A DNA stretch of 53,751 bases from positions 1-53,751 of the forward strand of contig NZ_WEHZ01000032.1 in the NCBI RefSeq assembly GCF_012641745.1, read 5' to 3'. Every line of letters begins with the position of its first letter. Position 1 is the stretch's first letter. This document shows positions 43,038-52,600 of this stretch, one piece after another. The position numbers were made by a program, and so were the translations under genes. This DNA is from Pseudoalteromonas peptidolytica (GTDB lineage: Bacteria; Pseudomonadota; Gammaproteobacteria; Enterobacterales; Alteromonadaceae). The notes under the pieces were generated by a model, which saw only the letters and a program-made list of their open reading frames with translations, made no database searches and was not told where the DNA came from.

Positions 43038-46000
43038 ATGCGACTGAGCAGCATCAAACTGGCAGGCTTTAAATCCTTTGTTGAGCCAACCAAGATCCCA
43101 TTTCCTGATCAGATGACATGTGTCGTTGGGCCTAATGGTTGTGGCAAATCTAATGTAATTGACGCTGTACGCTGGGTGCTTGGTGAAAGCTCAGCCAAAA
43201 ACCTTCGTGGCGATGCCATGACAGACGTTATTTTTAACGGTTCCACTAAACGTAAGCCGATTTCACAAGCTTCAGTTGAGCTCATCTTTGATAATACTCA
43301 AGGCCGGTTACCTGGTACTTTCGCAGATCGTAATCAAATTGCTATCAAGCGTTTAGTTACCCGAGACGGTCAATCCCTTTACTTTTTAAATGGTAGTAAG
43401 TGTCGCAAGCGTGATATTACCGATATTTTTCTTGGTACAGGGCTTGGCCCTAGAAGCTACGCTATTATTGAACAGGGTATGATCTCGCGGCTTATTGAGA
43501 GCAAACCTCAGGAACTTAGAGTCTTTTTAGAAGAGGCTGCGGGTATTTCAAAATACAAAGAGCGCCGCCGAGAAACACAAACTCGAATTAAAAGTACTCG
43601 TGAAAATATGGAACGTTTACTCGATGTTAGGAAGGAGCTACAAGGCCAGTTAGATAAGCTCTCACTTCAAGCTCAACAGGCCAGTGAATACAAATCATTT
43701 AAATCTCAAGAGCGTGATCTTAAATCGTGGATAGCGGTGTTAAAGTGGCAGTCGTTGGAGCAGAAGCAAGCGGAAAAAGCGAACGAAATAGCTAAATTAA
43801 ATGAAAAGTTAGCATTTTTAAATGAGGCTCACAGTGGTCATGACTCTGTGCTAGCAACACTGGAACATGAAATTACCCACCTAAATGATGGCTATGAGCA
43901 AGCGCAACATAGTGTTCACCGTATTGAAACTCAGTTAGCAACGCTTGAGCAACAGAAAGTCAATCTAACAGATAAAAAGCGTCTGCTAATTGAGCAGTCT
44001 CAAATACTGAAATCACAACAGCAAGAAGTAATTGAGGCGCAAGACGAGCAAGCCGAGTATGTGGCGAGCCGCGCTGAAAAAGTCGATGCAGTTTCTGAAC
44101 GACTTGAGATTGCACTATTGCAATTGGATGAACTCCAGCTCACAAACGAGCAAAGTGACGCCGAGCAAACTCAATTAGATAAGCAGTATAGTGATGCACA
44201 GAAACAGTATCAACAAATACATGCTCAGGTACAGCAAGGAGCAAGTCAATTAACGCAACAACTGCAAGCTAAACTGCATATAGACAAGCGTCAGGCTGAA
44301 CTGCTGGAACAGGCCGAAGCGCATCACGCCTCTATGTTGGAAAATGACTTGGCTGACGCTCAGGATGCACATCATCAGCTGGTTCAAGCGATGGCTAAAT
44401 TACAAAGCCAAGCTGGTATGTTGCAAGGTCAAGAACAAACCAATAAAGGAGAAATCTTACAGGCACAGACTCATGCCCAAAAAGCGCTTCAGGCCTTACA
44501 AGAAGTGCAATCTGAAATAAAAGCGTTATCACGCTGGGCAGAGGAAACGTCGGAGGCTTCTGCTGCGACTATGTTATCGCAGCTTGTTGTTGAGTCAGGG
44601 TATGAAGAATGCGTTGAAGCGGCATTGCTTGGGTTGACGCATTTAGTCGTTGAGCAAAACGAAATAAATACGTTATGGCCCATCGAACTCGAAGTTCCCG
44701 TTGATTCCGTCGCGACAAAAATAAGCTCAGGGCTGTTCCCCAGCTTTTTAACTAAAATAAAATTATGTGCTGAATCTACAGATTTTAAATCGTGTGAACA
44801 ATTCCTTCTCGGCGTGACGGTCAATGGCATTATTGTAGGTGATAACTTTAAGGCAAAGGCGAAAAGCAATGAAGAGAGTGGCGCATTAAAACGCTATGCC
44901 CAATTGCAGTCATGCCATACTCAACTTCCTCATTTGCAACAACTCGCTGAAGAGGCCGAGCAGGTTGTAGCACAAAAACGTATTGCCCTTGAAGACACAC
45001 AAGCTGACTTATTAGAAACACAGCAATGCGTTCACGAAAAAGCACAAGCAATCGCCAGCCATAAAACCAAAATTGAAATGCTGGATGAGAATCTGAGCGC
45101 TTGGCGTGAGCAAGGACAAAAAATTCAAGAACAGCTTGATGTTATTGCTCAAGAGCGAGCCGAGGCCATCGCACAACTTGAACTTGATACGGAACAGCAA
45201 TTACAACGTGATGAGTTGCTAGCGCAAGCACAAGAAATACAACAACTAGCCGAGGCCAAGTTGACTGAGTTTAAACAACATAGTCAATCTCGACGCGCCG
45301 CATTACAAGAGGCGCAGCAATTAGTTCATACCACTACGCTTGCATCACAGCAAGTTGACAGTGAATTACAGCTTAGTAAATCTAAGCTAGAGCATTTAGC
45401 GCATCGTCATGATGAAATAACCTTGCGTATCGAGCAGGCGCAAGAAGATATTTTACTTTGTGATGAGCCGCTTGCTGAGGTCAGTGAGGAGATTGAGTCC
45501 TTATTGGTAAAACACCTAGAAGCGAAAGCACAAAAACAAACGATGCTTGATGCGCTTAAGCAAGCAAAAGAAAATTTAAGTCAAAAGAAAGCGGTATTAA
45601 AAGACGCTGGAGGGGAAGTTAATAAACTTAATGGAACCTTGCAGCAGCTAAAGCTAGATGAACAAAGCCTTATGCTAAAAGCGCAAGCTGCACTTGAGCC
45701 TTTGGAAGCGCTGGGTCGTACTTTAAAAACAGAGTTAGAGCAGCTACCACAAGATGCTAATCTTGGGCATTACCAAGCTAATTTGAGTCAAGTGAGTAAT
45801 AAGCTGAGTAAATTAGGTGCGGTAAATCTAGCGGCAATCGAAGAATTTGAAGAGGCGAGTGCACGTAAATTGTATCTTGATACGCAACTAGATGATTTGA
45901 GCAATGCCCTCGCCACGTTAGAATCGGTAATTAGAAAAATAGATAAAGAGACCAAAACTCGCTTTAGTGCGACCTTCAACCAAGTAAATGAAGACTTAGC

Positions 46001-46427
46001 TGAGTTGTTTCCTAAGGTATTTGGCGGAGGCAGTGCATACCTTGAACTCACTAGTGATGATCTGCTTGAAAGTGGTGTTTCTATCATGGCAAGACCGCCA
46101 GGTAAGAAAAACTCGACAATTCATCTGTTAAGTGGTGGAGAAAAAGCGCTGACCGCATTATCATTGGTATTTTCAATATTTAGGCTGAATCCAGCCCCTT
46201 TTTGTATGCTGGATGAGGTAGATGCGCCGCTTGATGATGCAAACGTAGGACGATTTTGTCGTTTGGTTGAAGAAATGTCGCAAACGGTACAATTTATTTA
46301 TATCAGTCATAACAAAGTCGCCATGGAAATGGCGGGTAGACTGACGGGGGTGACCATGGCTGAACCTGGGGTATCGCGTATGGTTGCCGTAGATATAGAA
46401 CAAGCAGTGCAAATGGCACAGGCATAA
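43038..46427 (+). CDS. smc: Chromosome segregation protein SMC
   Basis: A condensin-type ATPase of 1129 residues that organises and segregates the chromosome. Walker A GPNGCGKSN (31-39); two long coiled coils (about 165-500 and 640-950) around a hinge (about 510-630); C-terminal head with LSGGEKALTAL and Walker B PFCMLDEVDAPLDDANVGRF. The hinge is short: VESGYEECVEAALLGLTHLV is recognisable but the usual following ATFLPL-type strand is not. SMC instead of MukB fits a non-enteric gammaproteobacterium. smc-zipA-ligA order is conserved. No strong ribosome-binding site. Confidence 0.97.
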   Translation: MRLSSIKLAGFKSFVEPTKIPFPDQMTCVVGPNGCGKSNVIDAVRWVLGESSAKNLRGDAMTDVIFNGSTKRKPISQASVELIFDNTQGRLPGTFADRNQIAIKRLVTRDGQSLYFLNGSKCRKRDITDIFLGTGLGPRSYAIIEQGMISRLIESKPQELRVFLEEAAGISKYKERRRETQTRIKSTRENMERLLDVRKELQGQLDKLSLQAQQASEYKSFKSQERDLKSWIAVLKWQSLEQKQAEKANEIAKLNEKLAFLNEAHSGHDSVLATLEHEITHLNDGYEQAQHSVHRIETQLATLEQQKVNLTDKKRLLIEQSQILKSQQQEVIEAQDEQAEYVASRAEKVDAVSERLEIALLQLDELQLTNEQSDAEQTQLDKQYSDAQKQYQQIHAQVQQGASQLTQQLQAKLHIDKRQAELLEQAEAHHASMLENDLADAQDAHHQLVQAMAKLQSQAGMLQGQEQTNKGEILQAQTHAQKALQALQEVQSEIKALSRWAEETSEASAATMLSQLVVESGYEECVEAALLGLTHLVVEQNEINTLWPIELEVPVDSVATKISSGLFPSFLTKIKLCAESTDFKSCEQFLLGVTVNGIIVGDNFKAKAKSNEESGALKRYAQLQSCHTQLPHLQQLAEEAEQVVAQKRIALEDTQADLLETQQCVHEKAQAIASHKTKIEMLDENLSAWREQGQKIQEQLDVIAQERAEAIAQLELDTEQQLQRDELLAQAQEIQQLAEAKLTEFKQHSQSRRAALQEAQQLVHTTTLASQQVDSELQLSKSKLEHLAHRHDEITLRIEQAQEDILLCDEPLAEVSEEIESLLVKHLEAKAQKQTMLDALKQAKENLSQKKAVLKDAGGEVNKLNGTLQQLKLDEQSLMLKAQAALEPLEALGRTLKTELEQLPQDANLGHYQANLSQVSNKLSKLGAVNLAAIEEFEEASARKLYLDTQLDDLSNALATLESVIRKIDKETKTRFSATFNQVNEDLAELFPKVFGGGSAYLELTSDDLLESGVSIMARPPGKKNSTIHLLSGGEKALTALSLVFSIFRLNPAPFCMLDEVDAPLDDANVGRFCRLVEEMSQTVQFIYISHNKVAMEMAGRLTGVTMAEPGVSRMVAVDIEQAVQMAQA

Positions 46428-46444
46428 CAACAAAAAGGTGAGCA

Positions 46445-47170
46445 ATGGCCACAGAGTTAAGATGGGCATTAATCGTGATCAGTGCATTGGTCATAGGCGG
46501 GTTACTCATTCATGGGCTTTGGTCTGTTCGAAAGAAGGGCAGTGAAAAGCAGTCATCGGAGGTATCTCAAGAACCCAAAACGCAAAACTCCGACAAAGAG
46601 CCAGACGAGCCTGAAATTGGTGAAATGACCTTCAGTGCGGTGGATGAAGAGCCTGTTGCTGATGGCGTCTTAGAGTCTGGAAGCGAAGGTAATTCAGCTG
46701 AGGCTGACGCCGACGAGCGCGATCTGCAAGACAATGAAGCAAGCGATGCAGTGCTAGAACCGCAGGATTTCATCATTTTGCATGTAGAAATGCCTGAGGG
46801 ATTAAGTATGGCTGGATCAAAATTATTACCAACTGTCTTAAGTCTTGGTTTTAAATACTCAGATGAAGGCTTTTTTAACCGTCACCTAGAGCCATCTGGT
46901 AATGGTCCTGTGTTATTTCGCTTGGTGAATATGTTTAACCCCGGCACATTTGATATCGATAACATGGAACAATTTAACACCGGTGGGATCAGCCTATTTA
47001 TGACTTTACCTTGTGAAGGTGATAATTTGGCTGCATTTAATATGCTGCATAGCGCATCGAAAAAGCTTGCTGAAGAGTTTGGTGCAACTGTGCTAGATAA
47101 AGACCGTCAGCCTTTAACAGTTGAAGCTGTGCGCGGTTATGTTGAAAAAGTGCGTGAATTCGCAGCTTAA
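46445..47170 (+). CDS. zipA: Cell division protein ZipA
   Basis: Anchors FtsZ to the inner membrane. The 241-residue protein has an N-terminal helix (about 6-26), a short basic patch, an acidic Glu/Asp/Ser-rich linker (35-105) and the FtsZ-binding domain (about 107-238: DFIILHVEMPEG, GFKYSDEGFFNRH, LFMTLPCEGDNLAAFNML). The linker is shorter than in E. coli ZipA. AAGGTGA precedes the ATG, 17 bases after smc. Confidence 0.95.
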   Translation: MATELRWALIVISALVIGGLLIHGLWSVRKKGSEKQSSEVSQEPKTQNSDKEPDEPEIGEMTFSAVDEEPVADGVLESGSEGNSAEADADERDLQDNEASDAVLEPQDFIILHVEMPEGLSMAGSKLLPTVLSLGFKYSDEGFFNRHLEPSGNGPVLFRLVNMFNPGTFDIDNMEQFNTGGISLFMTLPCEGDNLAAFNMLHSASKKLAEEFGATVLDKDRQPLTVEAVRGYVEKVREFAA

Positions 47171-47189
47171 CTTCTCCTAGAAAAATACT

Positions 47190-47218
47190 AAGCCACTGGC
47201 ATTTGCTGGTGGCTTTTT
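47190..47218 (+). terminator. Intrinsic terminator between zipA and ligA
   Basis: AAGCCAC pairs with GTGGCTT around a loop that can extend the stem by imperfect pairing, followed by TTTT. It ends 16 bases before ligA, so ligA is attenuated or has its own promoter. Confidence 0.75.
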
Positions 47219-47234
47219 ACGTTTAGAGGTCTAA

Positions 47235-49253
47235 ATGTCAAAGAACATCGAAACTCAAGTTGCTGAACTTAGGCTGCAACTCGAAGAATACAATTATCAA
47301 TATTATGTTTTAGATAATCCTAGCATTCCTGATGCTGAATATGATCGTTTAATGCGCCAATTGATGGCACTTGAACAGCAGCACCCCGAGTTACAAAGCC
47401 CTGATTCTCCATCACAGAAGGTTGGAGGAGAAGCGCTTAGCAAGTTTGAGCAGGTAACACATCAGGTTCCCATGTTGTCGCTGGATAACGCTTTTGACGA
47501 GAGTGAATTTACGGCATTCAACCGGCGTATAAAAGAGCGCTTGTTAGCGAGTAAAGATGTTTCTTTTTGTTGTGAACCAAAGTTAGATGGCTTGGCCGTA
47601 TCTATTTTGTATCGCGATGGAGTGCTGGTTCAAGCAGCAACAAGGGGAGATGGTCAAGTTGGCGAGAATATCACTGAGAATGTCAAAACTATTCGAAATA
47701 TACCGCTGAAACTTCGTGGTGAAAATATCCCTCGTGAAGTCGAAGTACGTGGTGAAGTTTTTATGGATACAGCTGGTTTCAATAAGTTAAATGAGACAGC
47801 GCAAGCAAAAGGCGAAAAGACCTTTGCAAACCCTAGAAATGCGGCCGCAGGCAGTTTGCGTCAATTAGACTCTAAGATCACAGCTAAGCGGCCATTGATG
47901 TTTTATGCGTATTCAATGGGATTAGTTGAAGGCGGAGCATTAGCTGGTGAACATTATGCGCAATTACAGCAATTGCAAAGCTGGGGGCTGCCGATGAGCC
48001 CTGAAACTAAGCTTGTAGAAAATGCGCAACAAGCGCTGGACTACTATCAAGATATTATGACTCGTCGCGCTGACCTTCCCTATGAAATTGATGGTGTTGT
48101 AATTAAAGTAAATGACAAAGCGCAGCAAGAGCAACTAGGCTTTGTCGCTCGCGCGCCGCGCTGGGCGATTGCGTTCAAGTTTCCGGCGCAAGAAGAGATT
48201 ACACAGTTACTTGATGTTGAGTTTCAGGTTGGTCGTACTGGCGCAATCACGCCTGTTGCACGCTTGGAGCCGGTATTTGTCGGTGGCGTTACCGTATCAA
48301 ACGCAACGCTTCATAATGGTGATGAAATAGCACGTTTGGGTGTTAAAATTGGCGATACGGTTATTGTGCGTCGGGCTGGTGATGTTATCCCTCAAGTGAC
48401 GCAAGTAGTTCTAGATAGACGTCCTGACGATGTTAAAGAGATTGAGTTTCCTGACACTTGCCCAGTTTGCGATTCGCATGTTGAACGTGTTGAGGGCGAA
48501 GCGGTTGCGCGTTGTACCGGTGGTTTAGTGTGTCGTGCACAACGTAAAGAAGCAATAAAACATTTTGCTTCAAGAAAAGCGCTAGATATTGATGGTCTTG
48601 GTGACAAGATAGTTGAACAGCTAGTAGAACGTGAGCTTATCAAAACGCCTGCTGACCTATTCGTTTTGAAGCAAGGGCATTTTGAGTCTCTTGAACGCAT
48701 GGGCCCTAAATCAGCTAAAAACTTGGTTACGGCGCTGGAAACTGCAAAGCAAACAACGTTGGCCAAATTTTTGTACTCGCTTGGGATCAGAGAAGTTGGT
48801 GAAGCGACAGCACAAAACTTGGCAAATCACTTCCTGACGCTTGAAAAAGTGATGGCCGCCTCAATTGATACTTTACAACAAGTCAGTGATGTTGGTGTTA
48901 TTGTGGCACAGCACATTCACAGTTTCTTCGCTGAGCAGCATAATCAAGAAGTGGTAACTGCATTGATTGAAGTAGGTATTATGTGGCAAGAGGTTGCAGC
49001 TGTGCCTAAAGATGCTCAGCCGCTCACAGGGCAGACGTTAGTGTTAACAGGAACATTAAGTCAATTGAACCGCAACGATGCTAAAGCGAGATTGCAAGCA
49101 CTTGGCGCTAAGGTCGCGGGTAGTGTGTCGAAAAATACGGATGCAGTTTATGCCGGCGAAAAAGCAGGCTCTAAGCTCGCCAAGGCACAAGAGCTAGGTA
49201 TTGACGTGTTCGATGAAGAGGCGCTGATCGCACTATTAAATAAATACGAGTAG
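47235..49253 (+). CDS. ligA: NAD-dependent DNA ligase
   Basis: Essential replicative ligase that seals nicks using NAD. The 672-residue protein has the Ia domain (1-70), adenylation domain with Lys116 in CCEPKLDGLAVS, OB fold (about 320-400), a zinc finger (CPVC, then C-x5-C at about 410-435), helix-hairpin-helix region and a BRCT domain (about 592-672, LTGQTLVLTGTLSQ). AGAGG precedes the ATG. Normal length. Confidence 0.98.
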   Translation: MSKNIETQVAELRLQLEEYNYQYYVLDNPSIPDAEYDRLMRQLMALEQQHPELQSPDSPSQKVGGEALSKFEQVTHQVPMLSLDNAFDESEFTAFNRRIKERLLASKDVSFCCEPKLDGLAVSILYRDGVLVQAATRGDGQVGENITENVKTIRNIPLKLRGENIPREVEVRGEVFMDTAGFNKLNETAQAKGEKTFANPRNAAAGSLRQLDSKITAKRPLMFYAYSMGLVEGGALAGEHYAQLQQLQSWGLPMSPETKLVENAQQALDYYQDIMTRRADLPYEIDGVVIKVNDKAQQEQLGFVARAPRWAIAFKFPAQEEITQLLDVEFQVGRTGAITPVARLEPVFVGGVTVSNATLHNGDEIARLGVKIGDTVIVRRAGDVIPQVTQVVLDRRPDDVKEIEFPDTCPVCDSHVERVEGEAVARCTGGLVCRAQRKEAIKHFASRKALDIDGLGDKIVEQLVERELIKTPADLFVLKQGHFESLERMGPKSAKNLVTALETAKQTTLAKFLYSLGIREVGEATAQNLANHFLTLEKVMAASIDTLQQVSDVGVIVAQHIHSFFAEQHNQEVVTALIEVGIMWQEVAAVPKDAQPLTGQTLVLTGTLSQLNRNDAKARLQALGAKVAGSVSKNTDAVYAGEKAGSKLAKAQELGIDVFDEEALIALLNKYE

Positions 49254-49257
49254 TCAA

Positions 49258-49770
49258 ATGAAGTCAGTAACACGATACGGCCCTGAATATTGGGATAAAT
49301 ATGGCGTTTATCGTACGCCAATCGCTTTTAATTTAGCGCTGGTCGTGTTACTTCGCCCATTGCTTATTTGGGCTTTCTCTGCACTTACAAGGCGCCCAGA
49401 CTTAGATTTAATGTCGCTATTTTTTGAATCTAAACAACATTTTTTTGTTGCGATAGGGATCGCTTGTATCGCGCTTATACCAACTGTTGTATTTTCTCTT
49501 AGGCGGCCAACAAGTTCTCCAAAGCTCGCTGTTGTCTGGCGTTATATGCGTTTGCCACTAATATTAACTGCGGTGTTTGATTTAGCATGGTTAATTTTGC
49601 AAGCTGGGAAAACCCATTATAGTTTTTCTCCTTATATTGCCGTACAAATTGTGTTGGTGAGTTGGGTACTTTTATATTTGATTAAAAGCCGCTATCTAAG
49701 TTGCTTTTTTGGCGATTGGCCACTTCCTGTTGAAGAACACAAGACAGAAGTAAACAAGAGAGAGAATTAA
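49258..49770 (+). CDS. DUF2919 membrane protein (YfeZ-like)
   Basis: A 170-residue inner-membrane protein with about four helices (21-42, 62-80, 95-114, 126-143), starting with a conserved-looking YGPEYWDKYGVYRTPIAF. It resembles the DUF2919 family. The start is four bases after the ligA stop and it is followed without gap by msrB, so the three are likely cotranscribed. Function unknown. Confidence 0.82.
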   Translation: MKSVTRYGPEYWDKYGVYRTPIAFNLALVVLLRPLLIWAFSALTRRPDLDLMSLFFESKQHFFVAIGIACIALIPTVVFSLRRPTSSPKLAVVWRYMRLPLILTAVFDLAWLILQAGKTHYSFSPYIAVQIVLVSWVLLYLIKSRYLSCFFGDWPLPVEEHKTEVNKREN

Positions 49771-49771
49771 G

Positions 49772-50212
49772 ATGTTAAAGTGGTTAGATATATTAAACTT
49801 TGCCAGAAATGGTAATCCTACTGCTCCTCGCAGAGTTGAAAAATCGGATCAGCAATGGCAATCAGAACTTGCTCCAGAAACTTACATTATCACCAGGAAA
49901 AAGGGGACTGAGCGCCCGTTTAGCTCACACAGTTGTCAGCTTTTTGAACCTGGTAAATACTACTGTGTATGCTGTGACGAGTTGTTATTCGATGCCGAAG
50001 AAAAGTTTGATAGTGGCTCTGGTTGGCCTTCGTTTACACAGCCTGCAGCAGTGGAAGCGGTGGCGTATCATGGCGATAAGAGCCATGGAATGACGCGCAT
50101 CGAAATCACTTGTAATATTTGCGATAGTCACCTAGGTCATGTTTTCCCAGATGGTCCTGCGCCAAGTGGGTTGCGTTATTGTGTTAATGCACTTTCAATG
50201 AAAAAGCAATAA
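49772..50212 (+). CDS. msrB: Peptide-methionine (R)-S-oxide reductase
   Basis: Reduces methionine-R-sulfoxide in proteins. The 146-residue protein has two zinc Cys pairs (CVCC and CNIC), FDSGSGWPSFTQP and the catalytic GLRYCVNALSM, where the Cys of RYCVN is the nucleophile; Ala follows where Ser is usual. An extra ~20-residue N-terminal stretch (MLKWLDILNFARNGNPTAPR) is not a signal peptide. AGAGAG precedes the ATG, one base after the upstream gene. Confidence 0.94.
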   Translation: MLKWLDILNFARNGNPTAPRRVEKSDQQWQSELAPETYIITRKKGTERPFSSHSCQLFEPGKYYCVCCDELLFDAEEKFDSGSGWPSFTQPAAVEAVAYHGDKSHGMTRIEITCNICDSHLGHVFPDGPAPSGLRYCVNALSMKKQ

Positions 50213-50234
50213 GGCCAGAATATTTATTGGTTGG

Positions 50235-51866
50235 CTACTCAAAGTCGAGCTTCATTTCACTTAATTTAGCTTTTAATTTTCCAAAGCGGATTTGCTGTTC
50301 GCTGTCTAATTCAGCTTGATTTAGCAAGGTGGTGCAGCGTTTGGCTAAATTTGAGTTGAATGTGGCACTTGTTTTAGCGCAGTGATCGCTCATACATTGC
50401 AGTAGATTCAGTGCGATGCCTGCATTTTTTGGCATCACTCGAAATGCCTGTGTAAAGGCCTCTAAGGCAGTCTCATACTGACCTTTATTAAATTGTGTTA
50501 CCGCATGGTTATTAAGCTCTCTAGGCCCCATCGTAATTTCTTTTTTCTCTTGCTGTTGCTGGTAGAGATAACGCATGGTGATTGGATCTGCTGCTGAACG
50601 GTGGCGCTCACAGTGTGCGATAACTTGGTTAAATAACTCCTGCGCTTTATGGTTTAGTCCTACCTCATGCAGTGCTTTAGCTTTGTCTAATGTTGAGTCT
50701 ACGGAACGAATTACAGTCTCATCTTCTAATTGTTCTAACAATTGCTTTGCTTTGTGATGTTCGTCTTTCAGGTAGTGGACTCGTGCATTGAGCACATCAA
50801 TTTGAGCTTGATTTTGAGCACTCGGAAATTGACTCTTTAAGTCATTGAGATACTTTTGAGTTTGGCGGGTGAGGCGAGTTACTTGATCGGATTGGTCTGT
50901 ACTGAGAGCAAAGTCGATACCGGCTCTTGCGGCATTTAGGTATACTTCGGGGCCGTCGTGAATAGAGTACCTAGCAAATGCTGCTATATCTTTATGCGCT
51001 TTATAACTGGCTTCATAATCATGATTAATTTGAGCTACACGGCCTAAGGACTGCTGCCGGTTTATATTTCTCGGCGCCATTTCAATAGCCTGCTGCAAGA
51101 GTTGTTGAGCGTTCTCATATTGATTGAGCTTTATTTCGAGTTTACTAAGCAAATCTAGCGCTGCTAATCGTGTCTCTGAACGTTCAATCAAAGTTTTCAG
51201 CATTTTTTGGGCAATAACGTCCTCGTTATTGCTAATAAGTGCTTCTACTAGCCCAAGCTTCGCCCAAGTAAACTTTTGTAAGGCTAATACTGATTTATAG
51301 AAAGATTTTGCCTCTTCTAAATGATTAAGTTTTAAGAGTAATTCTCCTTTCAATTTGAGCAATAGGGAAGTGTAGTTATGTTCTTTTTTATCAAGCTCAA
51401 GATCGAGCACTTTCAGTGCTTTAGAGTAGTTTTTATCGTCTATGAGTGTATTTATTTGTTTGAGTGCTTGTTTACGCTTGAGTACTCGTTCAATACGGTA
51501 TTGTAATTCTTTTATTGAAAAAGGTTTTACCAAGAAGTCATCTGGCTGTAGCTCAATAATGCTATGAACTAGCTCAGGGCTGGTTTCTGAAGAAATAAAA
51601 ATAAAAGCGGTGCTTGAGCGAATTAACTGTTTAGCACGAAGCTCTTCATAAAACTGATAGCCATTTTGTTTCTTTGTTAAACCAAAAGAGCAGACGATAA
51701 GATCAAATTTATTAATGGTACAGAGCTCTTTAGCTGCATCTGCACTTTCTGCAAACTTTAAGTTTCTAAAATCTAGCTGCTCCAAAGATTGTTTCATATA
51801 GCTCAATGCTAATGGTTGATCTTCAACGATTAGCATTTTGGCGTTTTGAATAGTTGGTGCTGGCAT
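50235..51866 (-). CDS. TPR protein with a degenerate receiver domain
   Basis: A 543-residue cytoplasmic protein. The N-terminal receiver-like domain (8-130) keeps the acidic pair (Glu15, Asp16) and the Lys of FLVKPFS, but the position of the phosphorylated Asp is Ser60 (FDLIVCSFGL). TPR-like helical repeats follow from about 135 to 530 (for example EAKSFYKSVLALQKFTWAKL and AVTQFNKGQYETALEAFTQA). There is no output DNA-binding or enzymatic domain, so it is probably a protein-interaction hub. Single gene, convergent with msrB. Confidence 0.88.
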   Translation of the reverse strand: MPAPTIQNAKMLIVEDQPLALSYMKQSLEQLDFRNLKFAESADAAKELCTINKFDLIVCSFGLTKKQNGYQFYEELRAKQLIRSSTAFIFISSETSPELVHSIIELQPDDFLVKPFSIKELQYRIERVLKRKQALKQINTLIDDKNYSKALKVLDLELDKKEHNYTSLLLKLKGELLLKLNHLEEAKSFYKSVLALQKFTWAKLGLVEALISNNEDVIAQKMLKTLIERSETRLAALDLLSKLEIKLNQYENAQQLLQQAIEMAPRNINRQQSLGRVAQINHDYEASYKAHKDIAAFARYSIHDGPEVYLNAARAGIDFALSTDQSDQVTRLTRQTQKYLNDLKSQFPSAQNQAQIDVLNARVHYLKDEHHKAKQLLEQLEDETVIRSVDSTLDKAKALHEVGLNHKAQELFNQVIAHCERHRSAADPITMRYLYQQQQEKKEITMGPRELNNHAVTQFNKGQYETALEAFTQAFRVMPKNAGIALNLLQCMSDHCAKTSATFNSNLAKRCTTLLNQAELDSEQQIRFGKLKAKLSEMKLDFE

Positions 51867-52050
51867 AGAGGCGTTTATTAGACATCGGATTTGCTTTTAG
51901 TCTAGTACTTAAGGATAGCTTTGAAAACAAAAATTAGCTAATTTCTAATGAGTTAGTCTATTCAACTTATACTAATTATTCATTATGGTTGGTGACGAAA
52001 TAGTTAAAAAATCAAGTTTGAATTTAAGGCATTAGATAAGATTTGAGGTT

Positions 52051-52136
52051 ATACCAATTATCTTAATTAAATGATCTATTTTGAGGCGAGAAAAGCTTGT
52101 CGATAACTAGGCAAAAATTTTACGCAGATTAGGTAT
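52051..52136. repeat. ATACCAATT-family MITE-like repeat, copy C (inverted, truncated)
   Basis: Begins ATACCAATTATCTTAATTAA and continues TTTTGAGGCGAG, TTGTCGATAACTAGGC and AAAAATTTTAC, which on the minus strand matches the right-hand half of copies A and B. The left half of the element is missing. Confidence 0.7.
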
Positions 52137-52170
52137 GATGAGAAGACTTTATATATAAGCCTTAAGAGAT

Positions 52171-52210
52171 GCTGGGTTGTACTGGACTTGAACCGGTTAC
52201 CCTTGCCTTG
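52171..52210 (-). pseudogene. tRNA-Val 3' remnant
   Basis: The sequence matches the 3' acceptor strand and T arm of the neighbouring tRNA-Val genes (GGGTTGTACTGGACTTGAAC) and then diverges in the variable and anticodon arms, where TTGCCTTGCTTAAATTT replaces the stem-loop. It cannot fold as a tRNA and looks like a decayed fifth copy of the array. Confidence 0.75.
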
Positions 52211-52261
52211 CTTAAATTTGGCGCGATGCTTTGCATCGGTTAGTTCAAGTAAAGCCGTATA

Positions 52262-52337
52262 TGGTGGGTTGTACTGGACTTGAACCAGTGACCCTCGCCT
52301 TGTAAGGGCGATGCTCTCCCAACTGAGCTAACAACCC
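52262..52337 (-). tRNA. tRNA-Val (anticodon UAC), array copy 1
   Basis: 76 bases including encoded CCA. Acceptor GGGTTGT/ACAACCC, D arm AGCTCAGTTGGGAGAGC, anticodon stem TCGCC/GGCGA with loop CTTACAA, T arm CTGGTTCAAGTCCAG. Last gene of the minus-strand array. Confidence 0.97.
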
Positions 52338-52374
52338 GAATTGTGTTTCAATTTATACTCTTGAATAGAGTTTA

Positions 52375-52450
52375 TGGTGGGTTGTACTGGACTTGAACCA
52401 GTGACCCTCGCCTTGTAAGGGCGATGCTCTCCCAACTGAGCTAACAACCC
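52375..52450 (-). tRNA. tRNA-Val (anticodon UAC), array copy 2
   Basis: Identical in sequence to copy 1 and separated from it by a 37-base spacer (GAATTGTGTTTCAATTTATA and so on) that also repeats, giving a 113-bp period. Confidence 0.97.
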
Positions 52451-52487
52451 GAATTGTGTTTCAATTTATACTCTTGAATAGAGTTTA

Positions 52488-52563
52488 TGGTGGGTTGTAC
52501 TGGACTTGAACCAGTGACCCTCGCCTTGTAAGGGCGATGCTCTCCCAACTGAGCTAACAACCC
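52488..52563 (-). tRNA. tRNA-Val (anticodon UAC), array copy 3
   Basis: Identical to the other copies, CCA encoded. The spacer towards copy 4 differs from the copy 1-2 spacer at its first base (AAATTGTG instead of GAATTGTG). Confidence 0.97.
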
Positions 52564-52600
52564 AAATTGTGTTTCAATTTATACTCTTGAATAGAGTTTA

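Larger units (their letters stand above)
51867..52261. other. Intergenic region with repeat copy C and a decayed tRNA
   Basis: This 395-bp stretch holds the promoter region of the TPR gene (right of 51866), the MITE-like copy C (52051-52136) and the tRNA-Val remnant at 52171-52210. I see no ORF. Confidence 0.55.

Noticed and set aside
52171..52210. Fifth functional tRNA-Val
   Set aside because: Only the 3' acceptor and T arm are recognisable; the anticodon and D arms are lost.
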